Translations under genes and position numbers: made by a program | Notes under the pieces: generated by a model | Databases searched by the model: none | Told to the model about the DNA's origin: nothing | What the model saw: only the letters and a program-made list of their open reading frames with translations | Assembly (NCBI GenBank): GCA_937934645.1 | Contig: CALGYZ010000094.1 | Location: 1-64,000, forward strand | DNA: 64,000 nt | DNA from: an uncultured Bacillaceae bacterium | Lineage (GTDB): Bacteria > Bacillota > Bacilli > Bacillales > Caldibacillaceae | Direction of reading: 5' to 3' | Shown here: in pieces, positions 15,900 to 24,721 of the stretch | Layout: every line of letters begins with the position of its first letter | How positions within the stretch are numbered: the stretch's first letter is position 1

Positions 15900-15916
15900 T
15901 TCATTTGGTTTTTTAT
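15878..15916 (+). terminator. Terminator after sigF
   Basis: Perfect 13-bp stem AAAAAACCAAATG / CATTTGGTTTTTT. The left arm lies inside the last codons of sigF and the stop is in the loop. Confidence 0.85.
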
Positions 15917-15945
15917 TTTTCCCGTTTCTTGTCAATAATTGCCTT

Positions 15946-15974
15946 TCATAAATAGAATCACCGAACCAATACTA
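15946..15974 (+). promoter_or_regulatory. Possible SigG promoter of spoVAA
   Basis: TCATA (15946-15950), 17 bases, then AATACTA (15968-15974) differs by one base in each element from the SigG consensus (GHATR / CATNHTA). It is 32 bases before the spoVAA start, as expected for a late forespore gene. Confidence 0.45.
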
Positions 15975-16006
15975 TTGGATAAACAGACAAAAAAGGATGT
16001 GATCGG

Positions 16007-16624
16007 GTGAATCAAACGGTCTATATCCGTCTTCGCAACCGTGTTCAGGTCAGGGAAAATGCGGCGGTTTTTCTTAAAGATATCGCTTTAATTAATGCAC
16101 CCGGGGAAATGTTGGATTCATTAGACAATTTGGTCGTTCATCAAGTGACTAAAGAAGACCGTAATATCGTGATTATCGACGGATTTAAAGTGATTAAAAT
16201 GATTCGCGCAAAAACAGGTGTTGATGATATCCAGCTGATCGGTCCAGAAGAGACCATTGTTGAAGTAGTTATGAAGAAGAAAAAAATGTCCGTTCCGGTG
16301 TTTCTTATCGTCTGGTTATTGTTATTTACCGGTTCGGCGATTTCGATCATGAACTTCCATGAAGATGTCAGTATGCAAAAGGTACATGAAAAACTGTTTT
16401 TTCTCATGACGGGTATTAAAGACCCGAAACCATTATTAATCCAGATTCCTTATTCGATCGGGATCGGTTTGGGCATGATTTTGTTTTTTAATCATTTGTT
16501 CAAAAAGCGGATTAACGAAGAACCGAGTCCGTTGGAAGTGGAAATGTTCAATTACCAGCAGAGCATTGATCAATATTTAATTTTTAATGAAAAGAAAGAA
16601 AACATGAAAAGAATTGATGAATAA
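16007..16624 (+). CDS. spoVAA: Stage V sporulation protein AA
   Basis: A 205-residue protein with a soluble N-terminal domain (about 1-95) and two or three membrane segments (about 97-113, 141-160). The sequence MNQTVYIRLRNRVQVRENA and the domain order match SpoVAA, part of the inner-membrane spoVA system that moves Ca-dipicolinic acid in spore formation and germination. Its own biochemical role is not known. The start is a GTG with AAAAGGATG upstream. The stop codon overlaps the spoVAB start (TAATG). Confidence 0.9.
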   Translation: MNQTVYIRLRNRVQVRENAAVFLKDIALINAPGEMLDSLDNLVVHQVTKEDRNIVIIDGFKVIKMIRAKTGVDDIQLIGPEETIVEVVMKKKKMSVPVFLIVWLLLFTGSAISIMNFHEDVSMQKVHEKLFFLMTGIKDPKPLLIQIPYSIGIGLGMILFFNHLFKKRINEEPSPLEVEMFNYQQSIDQYLIFNEKKENMKRIDE

Positions 16625-17058
16625 TGGGGTTTAAAATTCTCTTAATCATTTTTACCGGATTTGCATGCGGGTTTGCCGTCGGGGCAGGTTTTGTGGCTTT
16701 TATTACCGTCCTTGGCGTTATCCCGAGATTAATGCAACTGACGAAGACGATGAAGATGGTTGTGCATTACGAGTGGGCCGTGACGCTCGGAGCGGTTGCC
16801 GGCGGCTTATTCGGACTGCAGAACTTTCAGTTGTCCGTTCATTCTTTTACGGCAATCATTGCGGGCCTCCTTCACGGAGTGTTCGTCGGAATGCTGGCCG
16901 CAGCTTTATATGAAGCATTGAACGTATTGCCGATTTTGTTTAAACGGATGAATCTGGATGACCGCTTAATTTATTTATTGATGGCTATTGTTTTAGGAAA
17001 AATGTGCGGGTCGCTGTTTCACTGGCTCTATTTTCCCGATTTTTCAACTGGATCGTAA
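16624..17058 (+). CDS. spoVAB: Stage V sporulation protein AB
   Basis: A 144-residue protein that is mostly membrane: four hydrophobic stretches (about 3-30, 47-65, 70-95, 112-135), rich in Gly and Ala. It matches SpoVAB, whose role with SpoVAA is unresolved. The ATG overlaps the spoVAA stop by one base, so translation is coupled. In B. subtilis spoVAC, AD, AEb and AEa come next; here the next gene, 64 bases on, is spoVAF. Confidence 0.9.
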   Translation: MGFKILLIIFTGFACGFAVGAGFVAFITVLGVIPRLMQLTKTMKMVVHYEWAVTLGAVAGGLFGLQNFQLSVHSFTAIIAGLLHGVFVGMLAAALYEALNVLPILFKRMNLDDRLIYLLMAIVLGKMCGSLFHWLYFPDFSTGS

Positions 17059-17122
17059 AAAGGACCCATGACAGCCGGCATAAGCATGAATACACACTCC
17101 GTTTAGAAAGGTGTTGGGCAGC

Positions 17123-18607
17123 ATGAAGGAAGTAAAAAACAACCAGCAACCGATTCCCGGAAGATTGTCGGATGTCGAAAAATTTATGGAGGACCGGGCC
17201 GGTTTGCATGTAAGTTTTGATTTGGGCGTAAGAAAAATAAAAGTTTTGGACCGGGAGATCCATTTGTACTATGTTAATGGGCTTGTTGACACCTTATTTG
17301 TTTTGCGGACACTGGAAGAACTCGTTCATATCAATGAATTACAAAGGACGATATCGGTCCGGAATTTATTTGATCTTGTTGAAAACCGGATCAATCATCA
17401 TTCGGTTGAAAAAGTTTCCACGATGGATGAAGTAGTGGACCAGGTATTATCCGGATTGATTGCCATATTAATTGATGGCGAAAAGAAAGCGTTCATTGTG
17501 GATACGAGAAGCTATCCGGGCAGACAGCCGGAAGAGCCGGACACGGAAAAAGTCATCCGCGGCTCCCGGGACGGCTTTGTTGAAAATATTATCATTAATA
17601 CAGCATTAATCCGCCGGAGAATCCGTGATGAACGCCTCAGATTTGAAATTGTTAAAGTCGGGGAGCGGTCCAAAAGTGATGTGGTCATCGGGTACTTAGA
17701 AGATGTGGCAAACCCGGAATTGATTGAGACGATCCGCAAGGAAATTAAACAGATTGAAATTGACGGCATCACGATGGCGGATAAGGCGATTGAGGAATTT
17801 ATCGTAAAGCAGGGGTACAACCCTTTTCCATTAGTCCGGTATACCGAGCGGGCGGATGTTGCGGCAACCCATATTCTTGAAGGCCATGTGCTCATTTTGA
17901 CGGATACATCACCGAGTGTGATTATTACACCGACTACATATTTCCACCATGTCCAGCATGCGGAAGAATACCGGCAGTCTGCGGCGGTCGGAACATTTAT
18001 CCGGTGGGTCCGCTTTGCTGGAATACTGGCTTCTTTGTTTATTTTACCGCTTTGGCTCCTGTTCGTTTTAGAACCGGATTTATTGCCGGAAACCATTGAT
18101 TATATCGGACCGAATAAAAAATCCCATGTGCCGGTGATCGTCCAAATATTTATATGTGACCTGGGCATTGAATTGCTGCGGATGGCGGCCATTCATACGC
18201 CGACACCTTTATCGACGGCAATGGGTTTAATTGCGGCGGTACTTATTGGTGAAATTGCGGTAACGGTCGGCCTGTTTATTCCTGAAATCATTTTATATGT
18301 TGCGCTTTCGGCAATCGGCACCTATGCAACGCCGAGTTATGAGTTAAGTGTGGCCAATAAAATAGCAAGATTATTGATTCTTGTTCTTGTGGCCATTTTT
18401 AAAGTACCGGGTCTAGTCGTGGGAACAACGCTCTTTATCATCTTTTTGGCACAAATCCGTTCATTAAAAACCCCGTATTTATGGCCGTTTATCCCCTTTC
18501 ATCCGGTGGCATTCTCGCAAATTATACTCCGCAGGTCAACACCCGGATCCAAAATCAGGCCCAGCATTGTACAGCCGAGAAACCGTAAAAAGCAGCCTGT
18601 TGCATAG
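17123..18607 (+). CDS. spoVAF: Stage V sporulation protein AF (GerA family)
   Basis: A 494-residue homologue of germinant-receptor A subunits. The N-terminal soluble two-lobed domain (about 1-280) is followed by about five membrane segments (from about 290 to 450) and a basic tail. Signatures include GYLEDVANPELIETIRKEI and the membrane motif LGIELLRMAAIHTPTPLSTA. Recent work on B. subtilis treats SpoVAF with SpoVAEa (FigP) as an ion-channel-like amplifier of germination. The ATG at 17123 follows AAAGGTG; an in-frame GTG four codons earlier is possible. It directly follows spoVAA-AB, without the usual spoVAC-AD-AE genes between. Confidence 0.92.
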   Translation: MKEVKNNQQPIPGRLSDVEKFMEDRAGLHVSFDLGVRKIKVLDREIHLYYVNGLVDTLFVLRTLEELVHINELQRTISVRNLFDLVENRINHHSVEKVSTMDEVVDQVLSGLIAILIDGEKKAFIVDTRSYPGRQPEEPDTEKVIRGSRDGFVENIIINTALIRRRIRDERLRFEIVKVGERSKSDVVIGYLEDVANPELIETIRKEIKQIEIDGITMADKAIEEFIVKQGYNPFPLVRYTERADVAATHILEGHVLILTDTSPSVIITPTTYFHHVQHAEEYRQSAAVGTFIRWVRFAGILASLFILPLWLLFVLEPDLLPETIDYIGPNKKSHVPVIVQIFICDLGIELLRMAAIHTPTPLSTAMGLIAAVLIGEIAVTVGLFIPEIILYVALSAIGTYATPSYELSVANKIARLLILVLVAIFKVPGLVVGTTLFIIFLAQIRSLKTPYLWPFIPFHPVAFSQIILRRSTPGSKIRPSIVQPRNRKKQPVA

Positions 18608-18677
18608 TTCGCTTGAAAAATTTACTTATTTTCCAACTTTATTTTGTTCTCTGAATGATAAACCGGATGATTGTCCA

Positions 18678-18706
18678 TTGCATAAAAAAGATGATTATGA
18701 TAAAGT
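18678..18706 (+). promoter_or_regulatory. Candidate SigA promoter of lysA
   Basis: TTGCAT (18678-18683), 17 bases, TAAAGT (18701-18706). No lysine riboswitch is visible; the leader is only about 45 bases. Confidence 0.5.
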
Positions 18707-18755
18707 TTTTTCATAATTGAAATGAACGACATAGATCCGGTCAGGGGTGAGAATA

Positions 18756-20075
18756 TTGCTGTTACACGGAACAATGACGATTAATTCTAAAGGCCATTTG
18801 GAAATCGGAGGATGCGATACGGTCGGGCTTGCAAAAAAATTCGGCACACCTCTTTATGTATACGATGTACAATTAATGCGGGAGCGGGCGAGAACATTTA
18901 AACAGGCTTTTGAGAGAGAAAATGTGAGGGCGCAGGTTGCCTATGCAAGTAAAGCATTTTCTTCCATCGCCGTTTTCCAGTTGATGAGTGAGGAAGGTCT
19001 TTCCCTCGATGTCGTTTCCGGCGGAGAATTGTATACAGCAATAAAAGCAAATTTTCCTGCCGAAAAAATTCATTTTCACGGGAATAACAAGAGCATTGCC
19101 GAAATGAAAATGGCGTTGGAATACGGCATCGGCTGTTTTGTTGTTGATAATTTTTATGAACTGCAAATTTTGCATGATTTATGTCAACAAATGAATGTGC
19201 AAACGAATATATTGTTAAGGGTAACCCCGGGTATTGAAGCCCATACCCATGACTATATTTTAACCGGCCAGGAAGATTCCAAATTCGGTTTTGATTTAGA
19301 AAGCGGGCAGGCAAAACAGGCGCTGGAAACGGCACTTGCAACCGGCACGTTCAATGTGCTCGGCATTCATAGCCATATCGGTTCGCAAATATTTGAAACA
19401 ACAGGCTTTATTTTGGCCGTTAAAAAGATGTTTGAACATATCGGTCAATGGAAAGCGGAATTGAACTACATTCCTTCCGTTATAAATACCGGCGGTGGAT
19501 TCGGAATCCGCTATATAGAGGAAGACGAGCCGCTCCGTCCTGAAGAATATGTTACAGCCATTATTGATGAAGTTAAAAAACATGCGGAAGAAATCAACAT
19601 TCCGCTTCCGGAAATATGGATTGAGCCGGGAAGATCCATTGTCGGGGAAGCGGGAACGACGCTGTACTCCATGGGAGCAACGAAAACAGTTCCGGGCATC
19701 CGGAAGTATGTTGCGATTGACGGCGGTATGAGTGACAATATCCGACCCGCTCTTTATGACGCAAAATATGACGCCGTTATTGCCAACAAAGTTTTGGCAG
19801 AAGATAAAGAAGTGGTGTCAATCGCCGGTAAAGCATGTGAAACCGGTGATATGCTTATTTGGGATATTGCTCTGCCCGAATATGAGCCGGGAGATATTTT
19901 AGCCGTATTTTGTACCGGTGCTTACGGATATTCCATGGCAAGCAACTATAACCGGCTCCCAAGGCCGGCGGTCGTGTTTGTTGAAAACGGCGCGGCCAAG
20001 CTCGTAGTAGAACGGGAAAGTTACGAAGATCTCATCAAGCTTGATCAACCTTTATATCAACCGATTAAGAGATAG
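18756..20075 (+). CDS. lysA: Diaminopimelate decarboxylase
   Basis: A 439-residue fold-III PLP enzyme that converts meso-diaminopimelate to lysine, the last step of lysine synthesis. Lys66 in VAYASKAFSS binds PLP. Other family marks are the phosphate-binding GGGFGI (about 244-249), the EPGRSIVGEAG block (about 288-298), and the active-site Cys and EYGYSMAS-like segment (CETGDML; GAYGYSMASNYN). A TTG start at 18756 gives the same N terminus and length as the B. subtilis enzyme and is preceded by AGGGGTGA. In Bacilli lysA usually follows the spoVA operon, as here. Confidence 0.93.
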   Translation: MLLHGTMTINSKGHLEIGGCDTVGLAKKFGTPLYVYDVQLMRERARTFKQAFERENVRAQVAYASKAFSSIAVFQLMSEEGLSLDVVSGGELYTAIKANFPAEKIHFHGNNKSIAEMKMALEYGIGCFVVDNFYELQILHDLCQQMNVQTNILLRVTPGIEAHTHDYILTGQEDSKFGFDLESGQAKQALETALATGTFNVLGIHSHIGSQIFETTGFILAVKKMFEHIGQWKAELNYIPSVINTGGGFGIRYIEEDEPLRPEEYVTAIIDEVKKHAEEINIPLPEIWIEPGRSIVGEAGTTLYSMGATKTVPGIRKYVAIDGGMSDNIRPALYDAKYDAVIANKVLAEDKEVVSIAGKACETGDMLIWDIALPEYEPGDILAVFCTGAYGYSMASNYNRLPRPAVVFVENGAAKLVVERESYEDLIKLDQPLYQPIKR

Positions 20076-20245
20076 CTGAAAGGGTCTGAATTTTACAATT
20101 TAATAAAGAACATAGAAAAACAGAGCCGGTTATAGTAAAATAAAACAAGAGCCTTGGATTTGCGGCAACCGGTAAACGGAAATATATCCTTTCATCTCAT
20201 TATGAAAAGCAGGATGAGTACAGTTTTGTATAATGAGGGATTAAA

Positions 20246-20590
20246 ATGTTAATTCGATATAAAAAATCATTCGAAAAGATTGCAATGGGTTTGCTTTCTT
20301 TTATGCCGAATGAAAAAGATTTAAAAAGACTGCAACAGACAATGAAAGAATACGAAGAGAATGAAGAGTGGCATCTGTTTTTATGGAAGCTGGACGATGA
20401 TATTGTCGGCATAATCGGAGTTTCAGAGAAAGATAATAATATTTTGGAAGTTCAGCATATATCAGTCAGTCCGTCCCACCGTGGACAAGGAATCGCAAAA
20501 AGCATGGTTCAAGCCTTGAGAGATATGTATCCTGATGCACATATTGTTCCGGGACCCGAAACCGCATCTTTTTTTGAACGTTGTGATTAA
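20246..20590 (+). CDS. ribT: GNAT-family acetyltransferase RibT
   Basis: A 114-residue single-domain GNAT protein. The acetyl-CoA motif is VSPSHRGQGIAKSMV (about 72-86) with the R/QxxGxG/A signature. It matches RibT, the last gene of the B. subtilis ribDEAHT operon; its acceptor substrate is not known. Here it stands alone between lysA and scpA, with no ribD/E/A/H genes next to it and its own terminator. The ribosome site is GAGGGATTAAA before ATG. Function in riboflavin metabolism is inference from the name-giving operon. Confidence 0.8.
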   Translation: MLIRYKKSFEKIAMGLLSFMPNEKDLKRLQQTMKEYEENEEWHLFLWKLDDDIVGIIGVSEKDNNILEVQHISVSPSHRGQGIAKSMVQALRDMYPDAHIVPGPETASFFERCD

Positions 20591-20599
20591 ATAATTTTG

Positions 20600-20662
20600 A
20601 AGACTGCCCTAATATGCATTTTCCAAAACGGAAGATGTGAAATTAGGACAGTCTTTTTATTT
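20600..20662 (+). terminator. Terminator after ribT
   Basis: AAGACTGCCCTAAT / ATTAGGACAGTCTT stem with one mismatch, a 28-base loop that itself can pair (TTTTCC / GGAAGA), and a TTTATTTC tail. Confidence 0.75.
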
Positions 20663-20764
20663 CGTAAATATTTCGCCCGGTATATACATTTCCGGGAACT
20701 ATCGTTATGTAAATTCTATTTTTTGCCTATTGTATTTGTGATAAACAGAGTGTTGGTGGTTTTT

Positions 20765-21535
20765 ATGAAATTTAAAACAGCAGGATTTGAAGGCCCGCTG
20801 GATTTATTGCTGCATCTGATTAAAACGATGGAAATTGATATTTATGATATCCCCATGCAGGAAATTACGGAACAATATTTATTATATATCCATACGATGC
20901 AGGAACTAGAACTGGATGTAGCCAGCGAATATCTTGTCATGGCGGCGACACTTCTGGCAATCAAAAGTAAAATGCTGCTGCCGTCATATGAGGAATCCGT
21001 TGATGAAGAAGAATATGAGGAAGATATTCATGAGGATCCCCGGCGGGAACTTGTGGAACGATTGATTGAATACCGGAAATACAAGGAAGCCTCGTTGAAA
21101 CTGAAAGAAAAAGAAAAGGAACGGACTTTGCTGTTTACGAAACCGCCCAGTGACTTATCGGACTTTGCTTCCGGCCTGCCGGATGCCTGGGGACAAAAGG
21201 TTACGTTATATGATATGCTGGGTGCTTATCATAAATTAATGCGCAGAAAAAAGCTGCAAAAGCCAATTCGGGCAAAAGTTACCCGTGAAGAAATTTCTTT
21301 GGAAGAACGAATGGACGAAATTTGCGAATTGTTAGCCGGAACGGACCGGCCGGTCAGCTTTTTTCACTTATTCCCGTACCCGGATAAAAACAATATTGTC
21401 GTTTCTTTTCTTGCCATACTTGAATTAATGAAACGAAATGAAATTGTTATTTATCAGGAAAGGAATTTTGAAGAAATTTGGATCCGTCCTGCAGGCAGGG
21501 AAAAAGAAGGTGGGAAGTTTGACGATGACAAATGA
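20765..21535 (+). CDS. scpA: Segregation and condensation protein A
   Basis: A 256-residue kleisin that links the heads of the Smc dimer and, with ScpB, builds the bacterial condensin that organises newly replicated origins. The N-terminal FEGPLDLLLHLIKTMEIDIY is the conserved Smc-neck-binding region. A charged linker follows (about 80-110). The C-terminal winged helix (ISLEERMDEICELL; VVSFLAILELMKRNEI) binds the Smc cap. The ATG at 20765 has GGTGG upstream and gives the normal family start; the open frame extends to 20597 through the ribT terminator. It overlaps scpB by 11 bases. Confidence 0.93.
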   Translation: MKFKTAGFEGPLDLLLHLIKTMEIDIYDIPMQEITEQYLLYIHTMQELELDVASEYLVMAATLLAIKSKMLLPSYEESVDEEEYEEDIHEDPRRELVERLIEYRKYKEASLKLKEKEKERTLLFTKPPSDLSDFASGLPDAWGQKVTLYDMLGAYHKLMRRKKLQKPIRAKVTREEISLEERMDEICELLAGTDRPVSFFHLFPYPDKNNIVVSFLAILELMKRNEIVIYQERNFEEIWIRPAGREKEGGKFDDDK

Positions 21536-22103
21536 CCTTGGTGTTTTGGAAAGTTTATTGTTTGCCGCAGGTGATGAAGGACTGACGTTAAAGCAAATTA
21601 TGAATGTAATGGAAATCAGCGATGAAAAAGTAAAGCGATTGATTGATGAATTGAAAGCGGACTATGAAAGTGACGAGAGACGGGGAATCACTTTGCTGGA
21701 AGTTGCCGGTACATACCAGCTGGCCACGAAAAAAGAACATGCCATTTATTTAAAGCGCCTGGTGGAATCCCCGGCGCAAAAAACGTTATCCCAGGCAGCT
21801 TTGGAAACGTTGGCGATTATTGCTTACAAACAGCCGGTCACTCGGGCAGAAATTGAAGAAATCCGGGGAGTGAAAACAGAACGGCCGCTGCAGACGCTGA
21901 TTTCACGGGGGTTAATTCAGGAAGTCGGCAGAGCGGAAGGAACGGGAAGAGCCATTTTATACGGTACGACGAAAGAGTTTTTGGATTACTTCGGTTTGAA
22001 AGATTTGAAAGAATTGCCCCCTTTACCGGAGACAGATGATGTTCTCGGAGAGGAAGCGGACTTGTTTTTCGAAACTTTGTCTGCCGGAAATGAAGACGTG
22101 TAA
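21525..22103 (+). CDS. scpB: Segregation and condensation protein B
   Basis: A 192-residue protein made of two winged-helix domains. The signature segment is ALETLAIIAYKQPVTRAE then IEEIRGVKTE in the second domain, and GRAILYGTT follows. The acidic tail LPPLPETDDVLGEEADLFFE is typical. ScpB dimers bind the ScpA kleisin and regulate the Smc ATPase cycle. The chosen ATG at 21525 overlaps the end of scpA; a TTG two codons earlier (21519) has slightly better spacing to AAGGTGGG. A terminator lies right after the stop. Confidence 0.92.
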   Translation: MTNDLGVLESLLFAAGDEGLTLKQIMNVMEISDEKVKRLIDELKADYESDERRGITLLEVAGTYQLATKKEHAIYLKRLVESPAQKTLSQAALETLAIIAYKQPVTRAEIEEIRGVKTERPLQTLISRGLIQEVGRAEGTGRAILYGTTKEFLDYFGLKDLKELPPLPETDDVLGEEADLFFETLSAGNEDV

Positions 22104-22105
22104 TG

Positions 22106-22137
22106 AACCGGGTTGGAAATGGCCCGGTTTTTTCTTT
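22106..22137 (+). terminator. Terminator after scpB
   Basis: Perfect 7-bp stem AACCGGG / CCCGGTT with a 10-base loop, followed by TTTTCTTTC. Confidence 0.8.
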
Positions 22138-22140
22138 CTA

Positions 22141-22169
22141 TCATATTTGGGCGGGACAAACCATAAACT
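22141..22169 (+). promoter_or_regulatory. SigE promoter of dacB
   Basis: TCATATT (22141-22147) is a full match to the SigE -35 KMATATT. After 14 bases, CATAAACT (22162-22169) matches the -10 CATACANT with one change. It fits the mother-cell control of dacB known in B. subtilis. Confidence 0.8.
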
Positions 22170-22201
22170 TGTACAAAACGCCAAAGGAGTCGAGGACGGG
22201 A

Positions 22202-23368
22202 ATGGGGTTCGGCAAAAAAACATTAACAGGGCTTTTGACTGGTATCGTGATTTTTTTTACATTATGTCCTTCGTTCCATGCAAGCGTCGGGGGGATCGAT
22301 GTCACCTCTCCAAGCGCCATTGTGATGGATCAAAAAACCGGAAGAATTTTTTATGAAAAAAACATTCATGAAAAACGGAGAATTGCCAGCATAACGAAAA
22401 TCATGACCGCGATTATTGCCATCGAATCGGGGAAGTTAAATGAAACCGTCCGGGTCAGCGAACAGGCGGTGAGAACCGAAGGATCATCTGTTTATTTAAT
22501 GCCGGGTGAAAAAATTAAACTGGAGGATTTAGTCTACGGCTTAATGTTGCGTTCCGGAAATGACGCTGCGGTGGCCATTGCCGAACATGTCGGCGGCAGT
22601 GTGGAAGGTTTTGTATTTTTAATGAACGAAAAAGCACAACAAATCGGCATGAAAAACACGCATTTCGCGAATCCCCACGGATTGGATGATCATGAAGATC
22701 ATTATTCAACGGCATACGACATGGCCATTTTGACAAAATATGCCATGGAAAATGAAACCTTCCGCAAAATTTCTGCGGCCAAAGTCCATTATGCACCCGA
22801 TCCGAATGGAGACTGGCAAAGAAAATGGGTCAACAAAAACCGTCTTCTTACGGAGTTGTATAAGTATTCAACCGGCGGAAAAACCGGTTATACAAAAAGG
22901 GCAAAACGGACACTTGTGTCCACAGCTTCCAAGGACGGAATGGATTTGATCGCCGTTACCTTGAACAATCCGTCACAATCCGATTGGACGGATCATATCC
23001 GCATGTTTGAATATGTTTTCGACCATTACGACTATTATGAGGTATTGCCCGCAGGAAAAATTAAAAAAATCGACAACAATGTGTATAAAGATGAAGCCTA
23101 CTTGGCACGTAATTTTGTGTATCCGATTAAGGAAGAAGAAAAAGATTTGTTTGAAGTACATTACCGGTTGAAAAAACCGAAAAAAGGCTGGGCTGAAAAT
23201 AAAGAAAGAATTCCAGAAATCATCGGTAAGGCTGATGTTTATTTTGATGGACAAAAAATCCGCTCGATTCCTGTTTATTATAAACACCGTGATGAAAAAG
23301 ACGGAACGATAAAAAAATATTTTAAACAAATATTCAACTCGTTTACAGGGGTAAGGATTTATGATTAA
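22202..23368 (+). CDS. dacB: D-alanyl-D-alanine carboxypeptidase DacB (sporulation PBP5*)
   Basis: A 388-residue S11 peptidase. A signal peptide (about 1-29, LTGLLTGIVIFFTLC core) exports it. Active-site motifs are SITK (in RIASITKIMTAI), SGN (RSGNDAA) and KTG (GGKTGYTK). DacB trims peptide side chains and so lowers crosslinking of the spore cortex. The ATG at 22202 follows AAAGGAG and GGACGGGA; the open frame continues upstream but runs over the scpB terminator and SigE promoter. It overlaps spmA by 8 bases, forming dacB-spmA-spmB, the same operon as in B. subtilis. Confidence 0.93.
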   Translation: MGFGKKTLTGLLTGIVIFFTLCPSFHASVGGIDVTSPSAIVMDQKTGRIFYEKNIHEKRRIASITKIMTAIIAIESGKLNETVRVSEQAVRTEGSSVYLMPGEKIKLEDLVYGLMLRSGNDAAVAIAEHVGGSVEGFVFLMNEKAQQIGMKNTHFANPHGLDDHEDHYSTAYDMAILTKYAMENETFRKISAAKVHYAPDPNGDWQRKWVNKNRLLTELYKYSTGGKTGYTKRAKRTLVSTASKDGMDLIAVTLNNPSQSDWTDHIRMFEYVFDHYDYYEVLPAGKIKKIDNNVYKDEAYLARNFVYPIKEEEKDLFEVHYRLKKPKKGWAENKERIPEIIGKADVYFDGQKIRSIPVYYKHRDEKDGTIKKYFKQIFNSFTGVRIYD

Positions 23369-23954
23369 TTTAATTTGGGTTTTTTTAATGGTTACCAGTA
23401 TTGTTTTTGCTATGTTTAACGGAACAATGGAAGAAGTGAACAAAGCAGTTTTTGAAGGTGCAAGGGAGGCGGTCACATTATGCATCGGATTCATCAGCAT
23501 ACTCGTATTTTGGCTCGGTTTGATGAAAATCGCCCAGGACTCCGGTTTACTTGACAAATTTTCCAATCTGTTCCGGCCGGTTGCGAAAAAAATTTTTCCG
23601 GATATACCAGACAATCATCCGGTTATGGGATATATCCTGTCGAATATGACGGCGAATATGTTCGGTTTGGGCAATGCAGCGACTCCTTTAGGGATTAAGG
23701 CAATGGAAGAGTTAAAGAAATTAAATGGTGGGAAAGATGAAGCCTCCCGCTCGATGACAACATTTTTGGTCATTAATACGGCAAGTATTACGATCATCCC
23801 GACTACCGTTTTATCCATCCGGATGAATTACGGCTCGGTTTCTCCGGCAGAAATCGTAGTTCCGACCATCATTGCTTCTACCGCTTCCACCGTATGCGCG
23901 ATTTTGATTGACCGGTGGATTTACAACCGAAAAAACAGAAGAAGGGTGAAATAA
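23361..23954 (+). CDS. spmA: Spore maturation protein A
   Basis: A 197-residue membrane protein of the nucleoside-recognition (Gate) domain family. Hydrophobic segments lie near residues 3-18, 37-55, 88-110, 135-152 and 160-182. The conserved NMTANMFGLGNAATPLGIKA and MTTFLVINTASITIIP blocks identify SpmA. With SpmB it is needed for proper dehydration of the spore core; the transported molecule is unknown. Its start lies inside the end of dacB and its stop overlaps the spmB ATG (TAATG). Confidence 0.93.
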   Translation: MINLIWVFLMVTSIVFAMFNGTMEEVNKAVFEGAREAVTLCIGFISILVFWLGLMKIAQDSGLLDKFSNLFRPVAKKIFPDIPDNHPVMGYILSNMTANMFGLGNAATPLGIKAMEELKKLNGGKDEASRSMTTFLVINTASITIIPTTVLSIRMNYGSVSPAEIVVPTIIASTASTVCAILIDRWIYNRKNRRRVK

Positions 23955-24496
23955 TGGAAATCATCGCAGGAATTTCATTATGGATTATTCCGGTATTAAT
24001 CGGATTTATTTTGCTTTACGGAACATGGAAGAGAGTACCGGCATATGAGCTGTTCGTTGAAGGCGGCAAAGAAGGAATAAAAGTTGCGTTTTCCATCATT
24101 CCTTTCTTAACCGGCATGCTGGTGGCCATTTCTGTATTCCGTGCTTCCGGTGCAATGGAGTTTTTCGTCGGGTTGTTCCGGCCTGTTTTGGATTTTTTCG
24201 GGATCCCTTCAGAAATCGTCCCTCTGGCAATCTTGCGGCCGATTTCAGGAAATGCGGCGTTGGGGGTGACAAGTGACTTAATCGCAACATACGGGCCCGA
24301 TTCATTTATCGGAAGACTGGCGTCCGTCATGCAAGGAAGCACTGATACAACTTTATATATTTTAACCGTTTACTTCGGTGCGGTCGGGATTAAAAAAATA
24401 GGGGATTCGTTGAAAATCGGACTAATTGCGGATTTTATCAGTTATATCGTCAGCTTTGCCGTTGTATCGATCTTTTTCGGTTCGGCCCTTTCATGA
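23954..24496 (+). CDS. spmB: Spore maturation protein B
   Basis: A 180-residue membrane protein, second half of the SpmA/SpmB pair. Gate-family features include FSIIPFLTGMLVAISVFRASGA-like segments and the RPISGNAALGVTSDL and MQGSTDTTLYIL motifs. Five hydrophobic stretches are visible. It acts with SpmA in the forespore or mother-cell membrane in core dehydration. The ATG overlaps the spmA stop by one base. No clear terminator follows; rluB has its own promoter. Confidence 0.93.
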   Translation: MEIIAGISLWIIPVLIGFILLYGTWKRVPAYELFVEGGKEGIKVAFSIIPFLTGMLVAISVFRASGAMEFFVGLFRPVLDFFGIPSEIVPLAILRPISGNAALGVTSDLIATYGPDSFIGRLASVMQGSTDTTLYILTVYFGAVGIKKIGDSLKIGLIADFISYIVSFAVVSIFFGSALS

Positions 24497-24571
24497 CCCG
24501 GAGCTTGTCCTTTCCGGTTTTATTTTTCAATATACAAAAACTGAAAAAAGTTAAAACGCCGGTGAAAAATT

Positions 24572-24600
24572 TTGTTTTTAGCTCCTTTTTATGGCATAAT
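24572..24600 (+). promoter_or_regulatory. SigA promoter of rluB
   Basis: TTGTTT (24572-24577), 17 bases, CATAAT (24595-24600). The leader to the TTG start is about 115 bases with no obvious structure. Confidence 0.6.
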
Positions 24601-24721
24601 TCAAGAATAGTACAGCAGGAAAATGATTTAACTTCCAACTTTTGTAACGGAATAAATGAAACAAAATTTCCCGCAACACATCATTGCAACAACAGACAGC
24701 GGAAAAAGGAGTGTTGGCTGA

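Noticed and set aside
17512..18096. Long antisense frame opposite spoVAF
   Set aside because: Shadow of the real gene: codon pattern mirrors spoVAF and there is no ribosome site or promoter.
22973..23614. Antisense frame of 213 codons across dacB and spmA
   Set aside because: Overlaps two well-supported genes and reads as low-complexity Phe/Ile-rich sequence.
24497..24721. Possible terminator or small gene between spmB and rluB
   Set aside because: Only the rluB promoter is convincing; no stem with a T tail and no frame with a ribosome site.
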